From: Anaerolineae bacterium
GTDB lineage: Bacteria; Chloroflexota; Anaerolineae; B4-G1; SLSP01
Direction of reading: 5' to 3'
DNA: 8,490 bases
NCBI GenBank assembly: GCA_016927095.1
Contig: JAFGNI010000764.1
Coordinates: forward strand, 1 to 8,490
The position numbers and the translations under genes are program-made. Under the pieces are notes generated by a model. It was not told the origin of the DNA, made no database searches, and was given only the letters and a program-made list of their open reading frames with translations. Each line of letters begins with the position of its first letter. Within the stretch, counting starts at the first letter, position 1. Positions 5,503 to 8,490 of the stretch are shown one piece after another.

Positions 5503-5536
5503 ATGGGATGGTGTGTGACACGGGCATCGCGCCACG

Positions 5537-5551
5537 CTGTCATATAGACAG
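5537..5551. repeat. Small dyad in the phosphofructokinase leader
   Basis: CTGTC-ATATA-GACAG is a 5-bp inverted repeat within the predicted leader, 55 bp before the start codon. It could be a weak hairpin or an operator half-pair. No known riboswitch pattern is seen in the leader. Confidence 0.25.
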
Positions 5552-5605
5552 AAGCAGAACCTTATCGATGGACCAGACTATAAGCATTGGAGAGAGGTTA
5601 CACGT

Positions 5606-6895
5606 ATGAGCATGATCTACGAATCCAGACACGGAAAGCTCGGGATCCTTGTCGGCGGAGGACCGGCGCCAGGAATCAATGGTGTCATCCACGCAGCGAC
5701 AATCGAGGCGCTCAACAACGGTATGGAAGTCATTGGTATCCGCGAGGGCTTCAAACACCTGATGGAGGGCAAGGTCGTTGGCCAGAGCCTGACGTTCGAT
5801 GATGTCACGCGCATTTACAGTCGCGGCGGATCGATTCTCTACACATCCCGAGCGAATCCAACCAAGGATGATGCTCTGCTGCGCAAGTGCGGTCAAGCCC
5901 TGATCGGCGCGGGCATAAGCTGTCTGCTTGCAATTGGCGGCGACGATACGGCTTACTCGGCCTACCGGGTGGCTCGCTATGCCGATGAGAACCTAGGTGT
6001 GCGGATCCGCACCGCGCACGCGCCGAAAACGATCGACAACGATCTGCCGTTGCCTTACGACGTTCCCACTTTTGGATTCGAGACCGCCCGTGATACAGGC
6101 GCGCGCATCGTCCTCAACCTGATGGAGGACGCTCTGACAACCCAGCGATGGTACATCGTGATCGCCATGGGTCGCAAAGCTGGCCACCTGGCTCTAGCGA
6201 TTGGCCGAAGTTCTGGTGCGACCCTGACACTGATACCCGAGGAATGGCGCGGGCGGCAGATTCACTTCCAGGAGGTCGTCGATGTGCTGGTCGCCTCGAT
6301 CCTGCGCCGCCTCGCGGAAGGGCGCCGCCACGGTGTGGCCGTCGTAGCCGAGGGTGTTGTGGAAATGATGGATCCGGCTAACTTCGATCAGCTGAAGAAC
6401 GCGGAGCGCGATGAGCACGGTCACGTTCGGCTTGCCGAGATCAACATCGGCGACACGTTGCGCCGCCAGGTCCGGTCCGATCTCAAGAAGATCGGTATCG
6501 ACATGCGCTTGGTCAGCAAGGACGTCGGGTACGAGCTTCGCAGCTGCGATCCCAGCCCCTATGACATCGACTATACGCGGAGTATTGGGCAGGCGGCAGC
6601 TGATTTCCTGATCGGCGGCGGCAGCCACGCCACCGTCACGATCCAGCAAGGCCGTGTTGTACCGATCCCCTTCGCCGAAATGATGGACCCAGATACCGGT
6701 CGCACGGAGGTCCGCAAAGTCGATATCGATTCCAACTCCTACAAGTCCGCCTACAAATTGATGGTGCGACTCAAGGAAGAGAATGCGGATGACGACGTAC
6801 TGATATCCAAGATGGCCTCGCTGACCACGCTGACGCCGGATGAGTTGCTGGATCGCTATGGGTACCTGATGGGAGCTGGTGAGCGCCCATTCTAG
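5606..6895 (+). CDS. 6-phosphofructokinase, probably pyrophosphate-dependent
   Basis: A 429-residue phosphofructokinase of the PfkA superfamily, which phosphorylates fructose-6-phosphate in glycolysis; the pyrophosphate form is reversible. The glycine-rich start GILVGGGPAPGINGVI lies at residues 13-28. The motif GGDDT (111-115) has Asp114 where ATP enzymes have Gly. PKTIDND (140-146) has Lys141 where ATP enzymes have Gly, with the catalytic Asp144. These two residues are the recognised signature of pyrophosphate-dependent enzymes. AMGRKAGHLA (187-196) and LIPEEW (from 209) are the fructose-6-phosphate-binding segments. The length exceeds the roughly 320 residues of E. coli PfkA and suits the longer PPi-type group. 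The ATG at 5606 follows GAGAGG by about eight bases. The gene is monocistronic, with its own promoter and a strong terminator. Confidence 0.93.
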   Translation: MSMIYESRHGKLGILVGGGPAPGINGVIHAATIEALNNGMEVIGIREGFKHLMEGKVVGQSLTFDDVTRIYSRGGSILYTSRANPTKDDALLRKCGQALIGAGISCLLAIGGDDTAYSAYRVARYADENLGVRIRTAHAPKTIDNDLPLPYDVPTFGFETARDTGARIVLNLMEDALTTQRWYIVIAMGRKAGHLALAIGRSSGATLTLIPEEWRGRQIHFQEVVDVLVASILRRLAEGRRHGVAVVAEGVVEMMDPANFDQLKNAERDEHGHVRLAEINIGDTLRRQVRSDLKKIGIDMRLVSKDVGYELRSCDPSPYDIDYTRSIGQAAADFLIGGGSHATVTIQQGRVVPIPFAEMMDPDTGRTEVRKVDIDSNSYKSAYKLMVRLKEENADDDVLISKMASLTTLTPDELLDRYGYLMGAGERPF

Positions 6896-6932
6896 CATTG
6901 CGGAGAGCAGCCAAACGAGAATGCGTCGCAAG

Positions 6933-6964
6933 GGGGAGTGCACAGAGTCTGTGCACTCCCCTTT
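6933..6964. terminator. Bidirectional hairpin terminator between convergent genes
   Basis: GGGGAGTGCACAG (6933-6945), a 3-nt AGT loop and CTGTGCACTCCCC (6949-6961) form a perfect 13-bp stem followed by TTT on the plus strand. It lies 37 bp after the phosphofructokinase stop and 44 bp after the end of the opposing gene, so it can serve both. The T-run is short. Confidence 0.75.
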
Positions 6965-7005
6965 GTGGTGCGCTTGGCCAACCTATGCCAGCGGCGTAAC
7001 GCCAG

Positions 7006-8490
7006 CTAGTTGACACGCCCTAGATAGACCGGCGCCAGCATCTGCTCTACGGGAGCATAGCGATCAGTTAGGATGATCTGACGCCCCTCGGCAAGCAGCT
7101 CGGCGATCTCCGCCTCGCTTAGGGCGCTCCGTCGAAAGCGGGAATCCTCCTCGAAGTCAGCCACGTCAATGGGTCGATCCGTGGCGACGATCACAAAAGT
7201 GTCCCGAGAGACAGTGCGCCATCCCTCAGCATTGGGAACGATGTAGACGTGATCGAAAGTCTCATAGAGCGTGCGCACGTACGCCGGCAGGAACCGGCGC
7301 AGCGCACCGTCGATGATGTTGACGACGTAGAGCCCATCTTCCGCAAGCCAGACCCGCACACGCTCATTGAAGCCCACCGTGGTCAGATGGTAAGGCACCG
7401 AGAAGTCGTTGAAGGCGTCGCCGAAGATGATATCGTAGGTCTCCGCCACCGGGGCTTCCAAGAAGACGCGCGCATCACCGGTGTATGTGTTCACCGTGCC
7501 GTCCCGAGACAAGCCGAGATACTCGTACGCTACCTCCGTCACCCCAGGATCGATCTCGGCGACGTCGACCGTGCTGCCGGGATAGACTGCCGCCATATAA
7601 CGCGGGAACGTGTAGCCTCCACCACCGATGAAGAAGGTGCGTAGATCCGCGTGCCGCCCTGCTTGATAGGCAACCAACTCAGCATACGTGCGTTCGTAGC
7701 CGTACTGAAGCTCCGTCGGATCCTCCAGCGAGCTGTAGCTGTGAACGAGGCGATCCAGGATCAGCCGGCGTAGCGTCTTTCCCTCCTGCTGCGTCTCCCT
7801 GACGGTGATGCAGAAATAACTCGTCTCGCGCAAGCATCGGCTTCGCGTCCATCCCAACCTCACCGTGCCGTAGGCGATGCCCACTAGGGCGACGACAGCG
7901 AATGCCGTGGGTGTCAGCTTCCCGGATAGCAGAAAAAGTGCGCCCAGACACAACAGAACCACAGCGACGCCCCATACCACAGTGTAGGTACCGAACCACG
8001 CTATCAACCAGAAGCCTGTCGCAAAGGTACCCAGAATGCTCCCTGCTGTCCCAAAGGCCGAGATACGTCCGACGGTCCGGCCCGCCCGCTGCAAGTCATC
8101 CATGGCCAGCTTCACCACGATCGGTGAGATCGTGCCCAGGATGGCAGCCGGTAGGAAGAAGAGCGCGAAAATCATCAGCAGGATCTCCGCCACGATCGGC
8201 CAAGTCACTAGATCCACGATGTGCAACTGGTCGATGCCGAGAATCGCCAGGGAAGCGACGCCACTCGCCAGAAACACAGTGCCAAGAAGCTTCAGGGATG
8301 CATATCGGTCGGCTAGCCATCCCCCAAGGTAGTTGCCCAAGCTCATGCCGGCCAGAATGACGCCAATGACGCTGGTCCAAGTGTACAGAGATACACCAAC
8401 CTGGGGGGCGATGATGCGACCTGCCACAAGCTCCAGGATCATGATGCACGCGTTGGCGACGAAGACCACAAGAGTAGGTTGCCAGAACCA
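7006..8490 (-). CDS. Membrane protein fused to a spermidine-synthase-like domain, N-terminus beyond the window
   Basis: 494 residues are visible and the frame is open to the right edge. A GTG at 8469 exists, but homologues start a few residues before the PTLVVFVANACIMILELVAG-type helix, so the true start is probably just outside. The N-terminal half (about residues 1-205) has at least six hydrophobic segments, including SVIGVILAGMSLGNYLGGWLADR, a transporter-like motif shown here in outline. The C-terminal half (about 235-494) is a Rossmann domain of the spermidine-synthase superfamily: IGGGGY near 288 binds SAM or a decarboxylated analogue, EIDPGV near 312 has the acidic ribose-binding residue, and TGDARVF is near 337. 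The aminopropyltransferase Tyr-His-Glu and Asp-Pro substrate motifs are not seen; FGDAFNDFSVPYHL stands there instead. True spermidine synthesis is therefore doubtful. Such fusions are widespread, with no settled function. Confidence 0.85.
   Translation of the reverse strand, partial: WFWQPTLVVFVANACIMILELVAGRIIAPQVGVSLYTWTSVIGVILAGMSLGNYLGGWLADRYASLKLLGTVFLASGVASLAILGIDQLHIVDLVTWPIVAEILLMIFALFFLPAAILGTISPIVVKLAMDDLQRAGRTVGRISAFGTAGSILGTFATGFWLIAWFGTYTVVWGVAVVLLCLGALFLLSGKLTPTAFAVVALVGIAYGTVRLGWTRSRCLRETSYFCITVRETQQEGKTLRRLILDRLVHSYSSLEDPTELQYGYERTYAELVAYQAGRHADLRTFFIGGGGYTFPRYMAAVYPGSTVDVAEIDPGVTEVAYEYLGLSRDGTVNTYTGDARVFLEAPVAETYDIIFGDAFNDFSVPYHLTTVGFNERVRVWLAEDGLYVVNIIDGALRRFLPAYVRTLYETFDHVYIVPNAEGWRTVSRDTFVIVATDRPIDVADFEEDSRFRRSALSEAEIAELLAEGRQIILTDRYAPVEQMLAPVYLGRVN

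Noticed and set aside
5290..5535. Minus-strand 81-codon ORF between the VOC gene and the phosphofructokinase gene
   Set aside because: No family recognised, no ribosome binding site noticed, and it lies across the phosphofructokinase promoter. A transposase remnant was considered, but no catalytic motif could be seen.
6194..6943. Minus-strand 249-codon ORF
   Set aside because: Antisense shadow of the phosphofructokinase gene; it also runs through the intergenic terminator.

Overview
The window (about 58% G+C) is a typical bacterial chromosomal segment with seven protein-coding genes. Two are cut by the window edges. I see no phage, insertion-sequence, CRISPR, tRNA or rRNA signature. The lineage cannot be fixed from sequence alone. 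A pyrophosphate-type phosphofructokinase, apparently leaderless genes and a membrane protein fused to a spermidine-synthase-like domain would suit a Chloroflexota-like or related Gram-positive-type bacterium, but that is a weak inference.

Left part (1-3469, minus strand): a probable operon read right to left. tlyA (rRNA 2'-O-methyltransferase) comes first, then lepA (elongation factor 4), then an AI-2E/PerM-family membrane protein that runs off the left edge. The first two products act on the ribosome.

Middle part (3470-4906): an orphan OmpR/PhoB-type response regulator on the minus strand, flanked by two copies of a 70-nt element (3577-3646 and 4566-4635). Read on the minus strand, each copy starts where a transcript should begin after a -10 box, carries a CCUCCUU anti-Shine-Dalgarno-like stretch, and ends in a 12-bp G+C-rich hairpin followed by U residues. 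I interpret them as two paralogous small RNAs, or as attenuating leaders. Both have a TGACG-N6-TGACG motif with 11-bp period at nearly the same distance upstream of the predicted start. In the left copy this lies inside a four-unit 11-bp repeat resembling a PhoB/OmpR-family operator. The response regulator and tlyA each have a TTGACG/TAT-type promoter ending 7 nt before the start codon, so both look leaderless.

Right part (4907-6895, plus strand): a small glyoxalase/VOC-fold protein and a 6-phosphofructokinase with the Asp and Lys signature of pyrophosphate-dependent enzymes. Each has its own recognisable promoter, and in both the -35 box is overlapped by CGCAA/TTGCG inverted repeats. A strong hairpin at 6933-6961 separates the phosphofructokinase from a convergent minus-strand gene (7006-8490). 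That gene encodes a multi-spanning membrane protein with a C-terminal spermidine-synthase-like methyltransferase-fold domain, and it continues past the right edge.

The genes are ordinary. The most interesting part is the regulatory DNA around the response regulator.
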